NCBI RefSeq assembly: GCF_013184775.1
Contig: NZ_JAATVV010000016.1
Location: 42,173 to 106,172 of the forward strand
DNA length: 64,000 nucleotides
DNA from: Martelella sp. HB161492
GTDB taxonomy: Bacteria > Pseudomonadota > Alphaproteobacteria > Rhizobiales > Rhizobiaceae
Direction of reading: 5' to 3'
Positions 37,331-46,043 of the stretch are shown here, one piece after another. Numbering within the stretch: the stretch's first letter is position 1; the number at the start of each line of letters is the position of its first letter. Both the position numbers and the translations under genes were made by a program. The notes beneath the pieces were generated by a model, which searched no databases, was not told the origin of the DNA, and saw only the letters and a list, made by a program, of their open reading frames with translations.

Positions 37331-38587
37331 ATGTTGAAACTCTCAGCATTCGCCCTGGCAGGGGCCATCTCTTTCGTCTCGTCCGTCGCCTTTGCCGCAG
37401 ACACCACTGTCGAATTCTGGCATAGCTTCGCCGATGGTAAGTCGAACGGGGTCGCGCTTTCGGAAATCATTTCCAATTTCGAAGCGGCCAATCCGGACAT
37501 CCATATCGATGCCCAGTATATCGGCAACTATAATGATATCGTCGCCAAGCTGCAGGCTGCCATTCCGGCCCATCGTGCACCCGATGCGGTGATCATGGAA
37601 GTGACCCGTTACGGCCTGTTTGCCGATCGCGGCGTGCTCGATGATCTGTCCGGCAGGCTCGCCAGTGACAGCCTCTCCAGTGACCTGTTCGGCTTTGCCC
37701 GCGAGGTCGGCGTCTATCAGGGCAAGAACTACATCATCCCGTTCAATTCCTCGACGCCGGTGCTCTACGTCAACAAGGATATCTTCGCCAAAGCGGGCTA
37801 TAGCGAAATCCCGCCGCTCAAGACATTCGACGAGATCAAGGCCGCCGCGACCCGGATTACCGAGACACTTGGCGGTGACGGCGTGATGGGCATGACATCG
37901 CCCGGTCAATTTGCACGCTGGGGCCTGATCATGTCGAATGACAGCGACCTGATCGATTCCAAGACCGGTGACGTTCTGATCGACAGCCCGAACACGGTTG
38001 AAGCCTATGAATGGATGTCGTCGCTGATCAAGGACAAGGTCGCCTCCCCCGACGGCGTGACGGACGAAGCCTCCGACAAGCAGTTCTTCCTTTCCGGTCA
38101 TGCCGGCATGATGATGAATTCGACCGGCGATTATGGCGACGTCAAGAAAGCGCTCGGCGACAATGTCGAGGTTCTGCCCATGCCCTGCAACAAGGTCTGT
38201 GCGGTTCCGATCGGCGGCGCTGGCATCGGCATTCTCGCCTCCGCAGATCCGGCCGTGAAGGATGCGGCTTACAAGTTCATCTCCTTCGCCGCCTCGCCGC
38301 AATCGAACGCGATCTGGTTCGCAGGCACCGGCTATATGCCGATCAACAAGAAGACGGCAGCAGAACCCCGCGCCGCCGCGGCGCTCGCCAATGAGGACGG
38401 CATCAACGTCGCTATCAACCAGCTCGATTTCGCCCGTGGCAGGCCGCGCCCGCCGGTCGTCACCTGGATGCGCGCCAATGAATATGATGTCTGGCAGGCC
38501 ATCGCACTCGGGACCAAGGACGCCGATACGGCGCTGAGCGATTTTGCCGAGCGCACCCGTGAAGAAGCCCGCCGTCTCTCCAATTGA
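37331..38587 (+). CDS. Periplasmic binding protein, UgpB-like
   Basis: This is the substrate-binding protein of a CUT1-type importer, 418 residues from ATG 37331 (GGAAGGAC before it). The signal peptide is residues 1-22 (SSVAFA). The mature chain starts DTTVEFWHSFADGKSNGVALSEIISNF, close to UgpB, and contains NYNDIVAKLQAAIPAHRAPDAVIMEV and YIIPFNSSTPVLYVNKDIF. UgpB-type proteins bind glycerol-3-phosphate or glycerophosphodiesters, and a glycerophosphodiesterase gene in the operon fits that. A frame open to 37262 exists but adds no plausible signal. Small inverted repeat TCGTC-TTGC-GACGA near 37265 may be an operator. Confidence 0.9.
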   Translation: MLKLSAFALAGAISFVSSVAFAADTTVEFWHSFADGKSNGVALSEIISNFEAANPDIHIDAQYIGNYNDIVAKLQAAIPAHRAPDAVIMEVTRYGLFADRGVLDDLSGRLASDSLSSDLFGFAREVGVYQGKNYIIPFNSSTPVLYVNKDIFAKAGYSEIPPLKTFDEIKAAATRITETLGGDGVMGMTSPGQFARWGLIMSNDSDLIDSKTGDVLIDSPNTVEAYEWMSSLIKDKVASPDGVTDEASDKQFFLSGHAGMMMNSTGDYGDVKKALGDNVEVLPMPCNKVCAVPIGGAGIGILASADPAVKDAAYKFISFAASPQSNAIWFAGTGYMPINKKTAAEPRAAAALANEDGINVAINQLDFARGRPRPPVVTWMRANEYDVWQAIALGTKDADTALSDFAERTREEARRLSN

Positions 38588-38693
38588 GACCCGGACCGAC
38601 ATGGCAGGGTCCGCACGGCGCTGTTGCGCCTGCGGACCGGCCATCTATGAGCATGCCGTTTCTGAAAGAGCGGCCGCACAGAAAGCATCGCCG

Positions 38694-39563
38694 ATGCCGC
38701 GCAAGCTGACACCCTATATCTTCGTTCTGCCGCTGATGATCTTCATCGCGGTGTTCACCTATATTCCGATCATCACCAGTATTGATCTGAGTTTCAGGCA
38801 ATGGGACTTCATGTCGCCCGACAAGCCCTTTGTCGGGTTTGACAATTACCGGATCCTGTTCCGCTCGCATGAATTCTGGAATTCGCTGAAGGTCACCGCC
38901 ATCTTCGCCTTCGTCTCCGTGCCGATCCGGCTGGCGCTGGCGCTGCTGATTGCTGCGGCGCTGTCGCGCGAGACCTTTGCCCGGCGGATATTGCGCGGGG
39001 CACTGTTTCTGCCTTCGGTCACCTCGACCGTGTCGATCGCCGTGGTGTTCTCATGGGTTTTCTCGACCGATTTCGGCATGATGAACGGGTTGCTGGCGCT
39101 TGTCGGCGTTGACAAGGTGCACTGGATGCAGAGCCCCGATCTGGCGCTCGGCGTGCTGATCTTCATCAATACCTGGAAGCAGCTGGGCTATGACATCGTC
39201 ATCTATATCGCCGGGCTGCAGGCCATCCCGCAGGAACTCTATGATGCCGCAGCCGTTGATGGCGGCAGGAAGCGTCACATATTCCGGCGCGTCACCTTTC
39301 CGCTGGTCATGCCGACCACCTATTTCCTGCTGGTGATTTCGGTGATCGAGGCCTTTCAGGTGTTCACCCTTGTCGATGTGATGACCGAGGGCGGACCGGC
39401 CGGTGCCACCGATCTCCTCGTCAATCGGCTCTACCAGATCGGCTTCACGCTGTTCGATATCGGACAGGGCTCGGCGCTTGCGGTGCTGCTCTTCATCCTG
39501 CTGGTGGCGCTTGCCGTCATCAAGTCGCGTATTCTCGGCCGGAGGGTTCACTATGAAGCCTGA
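38694..39563 (+). CDS. ABC permease, UgpA-like
   Basis: This is an inner-membrane subunit of the Ugp-like importer, 289 residues from ATG 38694. The opening MPRKLTPYIFVLPLMIFIAVFTYIPIITSIDLSFRQWDF is typical of UgpA/MalF-like proteins. The docking loop is LYDAAAVDGGRKRHIFRRVTFPLVMPT. The upstream gap is about 105 bases; ATG 38601, in frame, would add 31 residues with three Cys and is the main alternative, as neither has a strong ribosome-binding site. It overlaps the next permease by 11 bases. Confidence 0.88.
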   Translation: MPRKLTPYIFVLPLMIFIAVFTYIPIITSIDLSFRQWDFMSPDKPFVGFDNYRILFRSHEFWNSLKVTAIFAFVSVPIRLALALLIAAALSRETFARRILRGALFLPSVTSTVSIAVVFSWVFSTDFGMMNGLLALVGVDKVHWMQSPDLALGVLIFINTWKQLGYDIVIYIAGLQAIPQELYDAAAVDGGRKRHIFRRVTFPLVMPTTYFLLVISVIEAFQVFTLVDVMTEGGPAGATDLLVNRLYQIGFTLFDIGQGSALAVLLFILLVALAVIKSRILGRRVHYEA

Positions 39564-40362
39564 CAATCCGCTCATCGCAGCTATGGCGCTTGTCGCCGGG
39601 CTTTTGTTCCTGTCGCCGGTGCTCTACTCGATCTGGATGTCGTTCCAGACGTCAAACGCCTATTATACAGGGACCACGGACTTCACGATCGGCAATTATG
39701 CCGTCGCCATCGGCCAGTATAATTTCGCCCGCTACCTGATCAACAGCCTGATTGTCTCGGGTGCGGTGACCGTGATCGGCACGGCCTTTGCCACCATGGC
39801 CGCCTATGCCTTTGCCCGTTATCGCTTTTTCGGCAGCAACTTTCTGTTTGCCGCAACCGTCGCGACACTGATGATCCCGAGCCATATCAGCCTGATCCCG
39901 AACTATCTGACACTCGCCAATGCCGGACTGCTGGACAGCTATGCAGGCCTGATCCTGCCGGCAATCTCCAACGGCTTTGCCGCGTTTTTCCTCAGGCAAT
40001 ATATACGCGGCATCCCCAGGGCACTGGATGAGGCGGCCTATATGGACGGCGCCTCGCCGCTGAAAGTGCTCTGGCGCGTGATCGTGCCGATCGCCCGGCC
40101 GGCCATCTTCTCCATGGGTCTCTATATCTTCATCACCGAGTGGAACAATTATATCTGGCCGCTGGTCGCCACCAGCCGCCAGGACCTCTACACCCTGCAG
40201 GTCGGTCTCGCCCGGCTCTACCGCGTCAATCCCGGCGAGGGACTGATCGACTGGCCATTGGTCATGGCCGCATCAACAATCTCCATGCTGCCCGTGATTG
40301 CAGGCTTCGTGCTTGTCGAGCGCCATCTGGTGCGCGGCATCACCATGGGCGCTGTGAAATAA
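39553..40362 (+). CDS. ABC permease, UgpE-like
   Basis: This is the partner permease, 269 residues. GGAGG lies before the ATG at 39553, inside the end of the UgpA-like gene. It has the six-helix pattern of UgpE/MalG proteins and opens PLIAAMALVAGLLFLSPVLYSIWMSFQT. The docking loop is LDEAAYMDGASPLKVLWRVIVPIARP, and the C-terminus VERHLVRGITMGAVK is the family norm. A reading to 39403 is possible but lies in the upstream gene and is Ser/Arg-rich shadow sequence. Confidence 0.9.
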   Translation: MKPDNPLIAAMALVAGLLFLSPVLYSIWMSFQTSNAYYTGTTDFTIGNYAVAIGQYNFARYLINSLIVSGAVTVIGTAFATMAAYAFARYRFFGSNFLFAATVATLMIPSHISLIPNYLTLANAGLLDSYAGLILPAISNGFAAFFLRQYIRGIPRALDEAAYMDGASPLKVLWRVIVPIARPAIFSMGLYIFITEWNNYIWPLVATSRQDLYTLQVGLARLYRVNPGEGLIDWPLVMAASTISMLPVIAGFVLVERHLVRGITMGAVK

Positions 40363-40370
40363 TCAAGAAC

Positions 40371-41147
40371 ATGACTGGAAAAAACACTGTGACACGCATT
40401 GCATCCCACCGCGGCGGAACCCTGGAATTCGGCGACAGTACCTTTGCCGGCTTCGCCGCAACGGCCGCCATGGCCGTTGATGAGGTTGAGTTCGACCTGC
40501 ATCCGAGCGCCGATGGCCGGATCTTCGTCCATCATGACGCAACGCTTGACCGGACAACCGATCGGAGCGGGGCCATTGCCGATCTGAATGCAGCGGCGGT
40601 TCGTGCGGCCATCGTCGATCATGCCGGATCCGGTTTTCGCCATCCGCTTTATGTCGAGGAATTATGCGCCATTTTCGCGGACAGCCCGGTCGCCTTTCGC
40701 TGCGAGATCAAGCCCGGACAGCACGGGCAACCCTATGCCGGTTTCGTGCCGGCGGTCGTCGCCGTGCTTGCCGAACACCAGCGTCTTACCACCACCACCT
40801 TTTCCTCTTTCCTGCTCGACACGATGCGTGACATCGCGGCGGCAACCGACCGTCCCGCGCTCTGGCTCGTCAGTCCCGCGGTTCTGACACAGCTCGGTGC
40901 CCGCGGCGTCATCGACCTCGCGCGGCTGCGCGGCATCGCCGAGATCGGCGTTCATATCGATTGCGCCGATGCCGGGATGAAAATGATGGCAGAAGAAAAC
41001 GGCCTCGCCTTCGGCTGCTGGGCCGCCCACACCGCAAGCCAGATCGGCAAGGCGCTCGATCTCGGCGTCAAGGTTTTTACAACGGATCGCCCGTCACTGG
41101 CCGTCGCGATCCGCGACAGGGTTCGCGCAGAGGAGACCTCGCTATGA
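40371..41147 (+). CDS. Glycerophosphodiester phosphodiesterase family protein, UgpQ-like
   Basis: GDPD enzymes hydrolyse glycerophosphodiesters to glycerol-3-phosphate and an alcohol. The protein has 258 residues and no signal peptide, so it acts in the cytoplasm like UgpQ. Active-site blocks: IASHRGG (His-Arg), VEFDLHPSADGRIFVHHDATLDRTTD (Glu, Asp and second His), and FRCEIKPG (Glu, Lys). The usual P-E-N-T after HRG is replaced by LEFGDST, keeping an acidic residue. The start is ATG 40371, 8 bases after the permease; GTG 40389 is an alternative. Its stop overlaps the ATPase start (ATGA), tying hydrolysis to import. Confidence 0.87.
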   Translation: MTGKNTVTRIASHRGGTLEFGDSTFAGFAATAAMAVDEVEFDLHPSADGRIFVHHDATLDRTTDRSGAIADLNAAAVRAAIVDHAGSGFRHPLYVEELCAIFADSPVAFRCEIKPGQHGQPYAGFVPAVVAVLAEHQRLTTTTFSSFLLDTMRDIAAATDRPALWLVSPAVLTQLGARGVIDLARLRGIAEIGVHIDCADAGMKMMAEENGLAFGCWAAHTASQIGKALDLGVKVFTTDRPSLAVAIRDRVRAEETSL

Positions 41148-42193
41148 GCCGGATCACACTGAAAAACATCCAGAAGTCCTATGATCAGGGACCAAAAGTG
41201 CTGCATGGCGTTTCAATGGATATCGAACCCGGCGAATTCATTGTAATTGTCGGACCGTCCGGCTGCGGCAAGTCGACGCTTCTGCGGCTGATCGCAGGTC
41301 TCGAAACCTGCCGGGACGGCGACATTCTGATCGATGGCAGGCTCTGCAACAACGTCGCGCCGCAGGACCGCGACATTGCGATGATCTTCCAGAATTATGC
41401 ACTCTACCCGCATATGAGCGTGCGTGAAAACATCGCCTTCGGACTGGAACTGCGCGGCATGCCGAAGAAACAACGCAACCAGAGAGCAGAAGAGGTCGCC
41501 CGAACCCTGCAGCTTGAGGCCTATCTTGACCGCAAGCCGGCGGCGCTTTCCGGGGGCCAGCGCCAGCGCGTCGCCATGGGCCGGGCGATCGCACGGGAGA
41601 CGTCCACCTTTTTGATGGATGAGCCGCTGTCCAATCTCGACAATGCGCTCAGGATCGTCATGCGCCGGGAAATCAAGGAACTGCACCGCGCGCTTGGCGC
41701 CACCATCATCTATGTCACCCATGACCAGACGGAGGCGCTTTCGCTGGCAGACAGGATCGCCGTGATGAAAGGCGGCCATCTGCAGCAGTTCGATACGCCC
41801 GAGGCGATCTACGACCGGCCGGCCAACCACTTCGTCGCCTCCTTCATCGGCGCGCCCGAGATGAATTTCCTCGATGCAGCCGAACTGCCGGGCACGAACA
41901 TCCCTGCGCGGCTGACGGTGGGTCTGCGCGCCGATGCGCTCACGATCTTGGACGACCGCCCCAAAGGCACCGCCCTTCCCGCCCGCGTGACCTTGAGCGA
42001 AATGACCGGATCCGACGTTGTGCTCCATTGCGAGACGCCCGCCGGCCGGGTTACGCTCACTGCACATCGCAGTGCGCTGCCCGCAAATCCTGATCAGTGC
42101 TGGATTGCCTGTGATATGAAGGCCGCCTATTTCTTTGATCGTGAAACGGGCGAACGCCGCACGATGGCAACGCCTGAAACCCACAACTGGTAA
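41144..42193 (+). CDS. ABC importer ATPase, UgpC-like
   Basis: This is the ATPase of the Ugp-like importer, 349 residues. Walker A is GPSGCGKST, Q-loop IFQNYALYPHM, signature [14 protein letters not shown], Walker [15 protein letters not shown], and H-loop VTHDQTEALSLADR. The C-terminal domain from about 230 is MalK-like but shorter than in the AlgS-type ATPase. It is translationally coupled to the phosphodiesterase. The RpiR regulator follows 3 bases after its stop, so all genes from 37331 to 43081 likely form one operon. Confidence 0.91.
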   Translation: MSRITLKNIQKSYDQGPKVLHGVSMDIEPGEFIVIVGPSGCGKSTLLRLIAGLETCRDGDILIDGRLCNNVAPQDRDIAMIFQNYALYPHMSVRENIAFGLELRGMPKKQRNQRAEEVARTLQLEAYLDRKPAALSGGQRQRVAMGRAIARETSTFLMDEPLSNLDNALRIVMRREIKELHRALGATIIYVTHDQTEALSLADRIAVMKGGHLQQFDTPEAIYDRPANHFVASFIGAPEMNFLDAAELPGTNIPARLTVGLRADALTILDDRPKGTALPARVTLSEMTGSDVVLHCETPAGRVTLTAHRSALPANPDQCWIACDMKAAYFFDRETGERRTMATPETHNW

Positions 42194-42196
42194 GAC

Positions 42197-43081
42197 ATGG
42201 ACAAGACGGACGAAACGCCCCAGCATCTCAGCGATCTCATCTCACGCAATGCCGAACGGCTTACCGATGCTGATACCCGTCTCCTCGACGTGTTGATGCA
42301 GAACCCGCTGCGCGCAGCGCTCGAGAACGGAAAGGAAGTCTCCAGCCGCGCGGGGCTGCATCCCTCATCGGCTGTCAGGCTGGCAAAACGGCTCGGCTTC
42401 GAGGGCTACCCGGAATTTCGCACCTTTCTGCAGACCAGTCTTGCCAATGAGGGCGAGGATTTCACCAATGGCGCGGCGCGCGTGGCAGCCCGACTGCTGC
42501 GGGCCGATGACGGTGCGCTGGTCTCTTCCGTCATCGACAGTGAAATCGCTGCCCTGCAAAATGCCCGCGCCGTCGTCACCGACACGCAGATCCGGGCGTT
42601 TTCGCAAGCCCTGCGCGGATCCCGGCGCATCTTTGTTGTCGGAACCGGGCATTTCGGCGCGCTCGCGCATCTGATCAACCTGCGTCTCAACCGCTCCGGC
42701 TACGAAGCGTCCGACCTGACCGCGACACCGAACCTGATGCGCGAAACGCTGATGATGATGTCGGACAGGGACGTGCTGTGGCTGTTTGCCTTCCGCAGCC
42801 CGCCATCGCTGATGCATGATATCCGCGCCGTTGCTGCCGAGCGCGGTGCGACGACGCTCGCCATAACGGACCTTGCCGGCGGCCGGTTCACCCCCCTACC
42901 CGAACACCATATTATCGTCTCGCGCGGTGCACTCGGCCAATCGCAGTCGCTTGTCGTTCCCATGACGATCGCCAACACTGTCATTCTCGACCTTGCTGCG
43001 ATCGATGATGGCCGGTCGCTGAAAGCGATCGAACGATTTGACCGGTTCCGCGAGCAGGGCCCGCCCTTTGGCTGGGCGTGA
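42197..43081 (+). CDS. RpiR-family regulator with SIS domain
   Basis: This is an RpiR-type regulator, 294 residues. The N-terminal helix-turn-helix spans about 15-90 (RLLDVLMQNPLRAALENGKEVSSRAGLHPSSAVRLAKRLGFEGYPEFRTFLQ). The SIS phosphosugar-binding domain follows with GSRRIFVVGTGHFGALAHLINLRLNRSGYEA and REQG near the end. It lies at the end of the Ugp-like operon, 3 bases after the ATPase stop, and most likely represses this operon until a phosphorylated product binds. Confidence 0.88.
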   Translation: MDKTDETPQHLSDLISRNAERLTDADTRLLDVLMQNPLRAALENGKEVSSRAGLHPSSAVRLAKRLGFEGYPEFRTFLQTSLANEGEDFTNGAARVAARLLRADDGALVSSVIDSEIAALQNARAVVTDTQIRAFSQALRGSRRIFVVGTGHFGALAHLINLRLNRSGYEASDLTATPNLMRETLMMMSDRDVLWLFAFRSPPSLMHDIRAVAAERGATTLAITDLAGGRFTPLPEHHIIVSRGALGQSQSLVVPMTIANTVILDLAAIDDGRSLKAIERFDRFREQGPPFGWA

Positions 43082-43390
43082 CGACGGCTGCATGCGCCGG
43101 CGCGAAAGCCGATCTGGCGCTCGCATGAGGAACACGCTCCAGCGATGAACGAGCGGCGATATGTCGTCAGACTAAAGCCGTCGCCGTCTGGTTCTGGACC
43201 GCAACAGGCCGGAATCAACTAAAAAGAAACGGTCTTTCGGACTTTTCATTGCGCAAAAATGATTTTATTGATTTCGTGTCATTCGACGGAACAGCAACCG
43301 AAATCGACTTGCCCTTGTTTTCGTTTTTATATGCTGTGATAGCGCTGTCTTTTTGCGTGTTGCTCGGGTCTTGAATGTGGGAAAACATCG
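43082..43390. promoter_or_regulatory. Upstream region of the alginate-like operon
   Basis: This 309-base gap becomes AT-rich from about 43215 and should hold the promoter of the polysaccharide operon. GATTTCG (43270-43276) and CGAAATC (43299-43305) form a perfect inverted repeat and a candidate operator. I found no gene here. Another frame with ATG 43375 overlaps the operon start but ends after 24 codons. Confidence 0.45.
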
Positions 43391-44851
43391 TTGTTTCATG
43401 TTTTGTATTTGCTCCTATGCCTGTTGCTGACCTTCGCGGTTTCGCGTGAGGCGCATGATGCGCCGTCAGGTCTGATCCTGGCGATCGGCGCAATCGGCAT
43501 CTGGCGCTACACATGGATGATGACCATTTTCATCCGCTCCGCGCTCTATCTGCGCATCGATTTTCCCCGGCTTCGCCGGGTTTCGGAGCGGCTCTACAAC
43601 CAGCGCCGGAACAAGGCACATGCCTTCTTCCTGATCACCTCCTACAAAATCGATGCTGAAGTCACGCTGCGCGCCTACAGAGCCCTTTTCCTGGCAGCGT
43701 CACAGTCGGAGGGCGGCGCCACGGTCGTCGCCGTGATCGTCGACCCGAGCGATATCCGGCTGCTCAAGGCCATCTTTTCGGCCTCTCACATCGACCGGAG
43801 CCGCGTCCAGCTGATCTTCGAACATGCCCATGGCACCGGCAAGCGTGATGCTCTGGCTCAGGGGCTGCGCAAGATCAGGCAGCAGGCGCCGACGCGTCAC
43901 GATCTGGTCTTCCTGGTTGACGGCGATACCTGTGTGCCGGCCGATGTCGTCGGCAAATGCGCCCCCTTCTTCACTGATCCGCAGATCGGTGCCCTGACGA
44001 CCGATGAACGGTCCGAGGCGACGGGCAGCCGCTGGTTCCGCGACTGGTTCGCCCTCCGCTTCACCCAGCGTCAGGTCATGATGTCATCGCTTGCGCTTGG
44101 TGGCCGTGTGCTGACATTGACCGGGCGGCTTTCGGCATTTCGCGCCAATCTGGCGACAGAGCCTTCCTTCATCGAGATGGTCCAGCACGACAGTATCAAC
44201 CATTGGCGTTTCGGACAGCTTGCCTTTCTGACCGGCGATGACAAATCCACCTGGTTCTGGCTTCTCAAAAACGGTTACAAGATGACCTATCTGCCGGATG
44301 TCGCTCCGGTCTCGATCGAAACACAACCGCGCGATACCTTTCTTGATTCCGCCATCACCCTGATGCGCCGCTGGTTCGGCAATACGATGCGCACAAATGG
44401 CAGGGCGCTGAAATTGCCGCCGTGGCGGATCGGCTGGTTCACCTGGCTTTCGATTCTGGATCAGCGCATCTCGATGTGGACGACGGTCGCCGGCCCGACA
44501 GGCATGGCGATGGCGGCCCTGGTCATCAATCCGCTTTTCCTGAGTTTCTACATCGCCTGGATCATGGCAACGCGCTACCTGTACTGCTTCATTCTCTCTT
44601 TGTACCGACGCGGCCCATTTCCGGTGACCTATCCGTTCCTGCTCTATTTCGGGCAGATCGTTGGCGCATCGGTCAAGATTTACGTCCTCTTCCGCCTCGA
44701 CCGCCAGAAATGGACCCGCCAGCAATCGGCCGGCGCTTCCAAGGCCGGGCCAAGGTCCGTCTGGGCAGGAGAGACCCTATCAATGTATCTCAACGCGCTC
44801 GCCGTCGGCTGGATGGTCATGGGCGTATTCTGGCTCGTGAAATTCGTTTAG
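43391..44851 (+). CDS. alg8: Polysaccharide synthase, Alg8-like GT2 glycosyltransferase
   Basis: Alg8 is the inner-membrane polymerase that makes polymannuronate from GDP-mannuronate. This 486-residue protein has the same layout: N-terminal membrane helix, a cytoplasmic GT2 domain and C-terminal helices. Catalytic residues are kept: VDPSD (117-121), FLVDGDT with DGD at 177-179, TGDDKSTWFW with the general-base Asp at 283-284, and the RRW motif in TLMRRWFGN (326-328). TLTGRLSAFRA and LLKNGYKMTYLPDV are Alg8-like. No in-frame ATG exists before residue 43, so TTG 43391 with GGGAAA before it is the chosen start. Sugar donor is unproven, as no algD or algA is nearby. Confidence 0.85.
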   Translation: MFHVLYLLLCLLLTFAVSREAHDAPSGLILAIGAIGIWRYTWMMTIFIRSALYLRIDFPRLRRVSERLYNQRRNKAHAFFLITSYKIDAEVTLRAYRALFLAASQSEGGATVVAVIVDPSDIRLLKAIFSASHIDRSRVQLIFEHAHGTGKRDALAQGLRKIRQQAPTRHDLVFLVDGDTCVPADVVGKCAPFFTDPQIGALTTDERSEATGSRWFRDWFALRFTQRQVMMSSLALGGRVLTLTGRLSAFRANLATEPSFIEMVQHDSINHWRFGQLAFLTGDDKSTWFWLLKNGYKMTYLPDVAPVSIETQPRDTFLDSAITLMRRWFGNTMRTNGRALKLPPWRIGWFTWLSILDQRISMWTTVAGPTGMAMAALVINPLFLSFYIAWIMATRYLYCFILSLYRRGPFPVTYPFLLYFGQIVGASVKIYVLFRLDRQKWTRQQSAGASKAGPRSVWAGETLSMYLNALAVGWMVMGVFWLVKFV

Positions 44852-44870
44852 GGCCGAGAGGAACGATCAA

Positions 44871-46043
44871 ATGCTCGACAGCACTGCAGCACAGGAAACA
44901 GCATCCCATATCGCCTCCGCGCGGGTCCGCAGCAATTACGAGACCGAACATCCGCCAATCTGGATGCCGTTTACGGTGATGGTGAATGGCCATGAACTCA
45001 AGGGCGTCGGCCTCTCGCTTGTCAACGCCATTGTCAGCGGGCACCTGCCGCCGGAGGCCGTGGATCGCAACCTGATCGCAACCTTTACCTTCCTGTTCCA
45101 GGGGTACAGCTTCAATCTTCCCGCAGATGTGCTGATTGCGCGTGAATTCGACCGCTCCGGCTCCTACAGGATTACGTTTCTCAATCCCACCGGGCCGCAT
45201 CTTCCGCATCTGCGCTATCTGCTGAACTCCTATCTGGCCGGCGATCTCGTGGTGATCGACGAACTGCTCAGGGTGCGGGGCGAGAAAGCCGCGCCATCGC
45301 AGGCAGGCAAGGCCGGCGAGCCGAAAACGGCGGCTATGCTGATACGCCGCATATCCGGCGTCGCCTTTGTCACGCTTGCCACGATCGGCCTGCTGGCACT
45401 GGTGGGCTATACGCTGCAAAAGCGTGTCTTCGTCCACCAGGTTCCCTCGCTGGCTTCGGTCGAGCCGGTCGGTCTGCCGCTGCGGGCGCCGGAGGCGGGG
45501 CAGATCGTCTATGTCAATGATCAGGCGGCACAGGGCGATGTCGTGTTCTCGCTGCAATCCGTGCGCGGAGAGGCGCTGAATTTCACCAATCCCTGTGATT
45601 GCGCAGTCTTCGTGACCCAGTATGGCGCCAGTGGCGCGACGGTTCTGCCGGGTGAAGTGATCGCCTATGTCGAGAAAGGTGATGATGAGCCCGTGCTGAA
45701 GGCGACCATGCCGTCCGCCCTGACGAAGAAGCTGATGTTTGGCGGCCGCGCCGTCGCCCTCTTGCCCGATGGCGACAAGATTGACCTCCATCTTGTGTCG
45801 GCAACGCCGATTGCCGGCTCGTCTCAGGCCGAGAGTGCCGCAACCTTCAGCGCAGACAAGGGCGTCCTGCGGGCCGCCGGCGTTGGCAGCACGCTGCCGG
45901 TCGAGGTGATCGACAAGAGCTATGCCCGCTTGCTCTCTATGCTTGGCAAGCTCACCGGCGACAGGACCGGCGCAAGCACCGCTGGCCAGGCTGGCGATGC
46001 CGCGACAGGCACGCCGGCGGCGGCCGGGACTTCGGGATCGTGA
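44871..46043 (+). CDS. alg44: Alg44-like membrane protein with degenerate PilZ domain
   Basis: Alg44 binds c-di-GMP through an N-terminal PilZ domain and so activates Alg8, and its periplasmic HlyD-like part spans the cell envelope. This 390-residue protein matches the layout: N-terminal beta domain (about 15-140), one membrane helix (VAFVTLATIGLLALVGYTL, near 163-181) and a barrel-sandwich domain (LRAPEAGQIVYVNDQAAQGDVVFSL). The PilZ RxxxR and D/NxSxxG motifs are not recognisable; the second appears as GLSLVNAIVSG. Direct c-di-GMP binding is therefore doubtful. It starts 19 bases after alg8 and overlaps the next gene (GTGA). Confidence 0.8.
   Translation: MLDSTAAQETASHIASARVRSNYETEHPPIWMPFTVMVNGHELKGVGLSLVNAIVSGHLPPEAVDRNLIATFTFLFQGYSFNLPADVLIAREFDRSGSYRITFLNPTGPHLPHLRYLLNSYLAGDLVVIDELLRVRGEKAAPSQAGKAGEPKTAAMLIRRISGVAFVTLATIGLLALVGYTLQKRVFVHQVPSLASVEPVGLPLRAPEAGQIVYVNDQAAQGDVVFSLQSVRGEALNFTNPCDCAVFVTQYGASGATVLPGEVIAYVEKGDDEPVLKATMPSALTKKLMFGGRAVALLPDGDKIDLHLVSATPIAGSSQAESAATFSADKGVLRAAGVGSTLPVEVIDKSYARLLSMLGKLTGDRTGASTAGQAGDAATGTPAAAGTSGS

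Noticed and set aside
37343..38644. A 433-codon minus-strand frame across the UgpB-like gene
   Set aside because: It is the antisense of a confident gene with matching codon bias and has no recognisable fold or ribosome-binding site.
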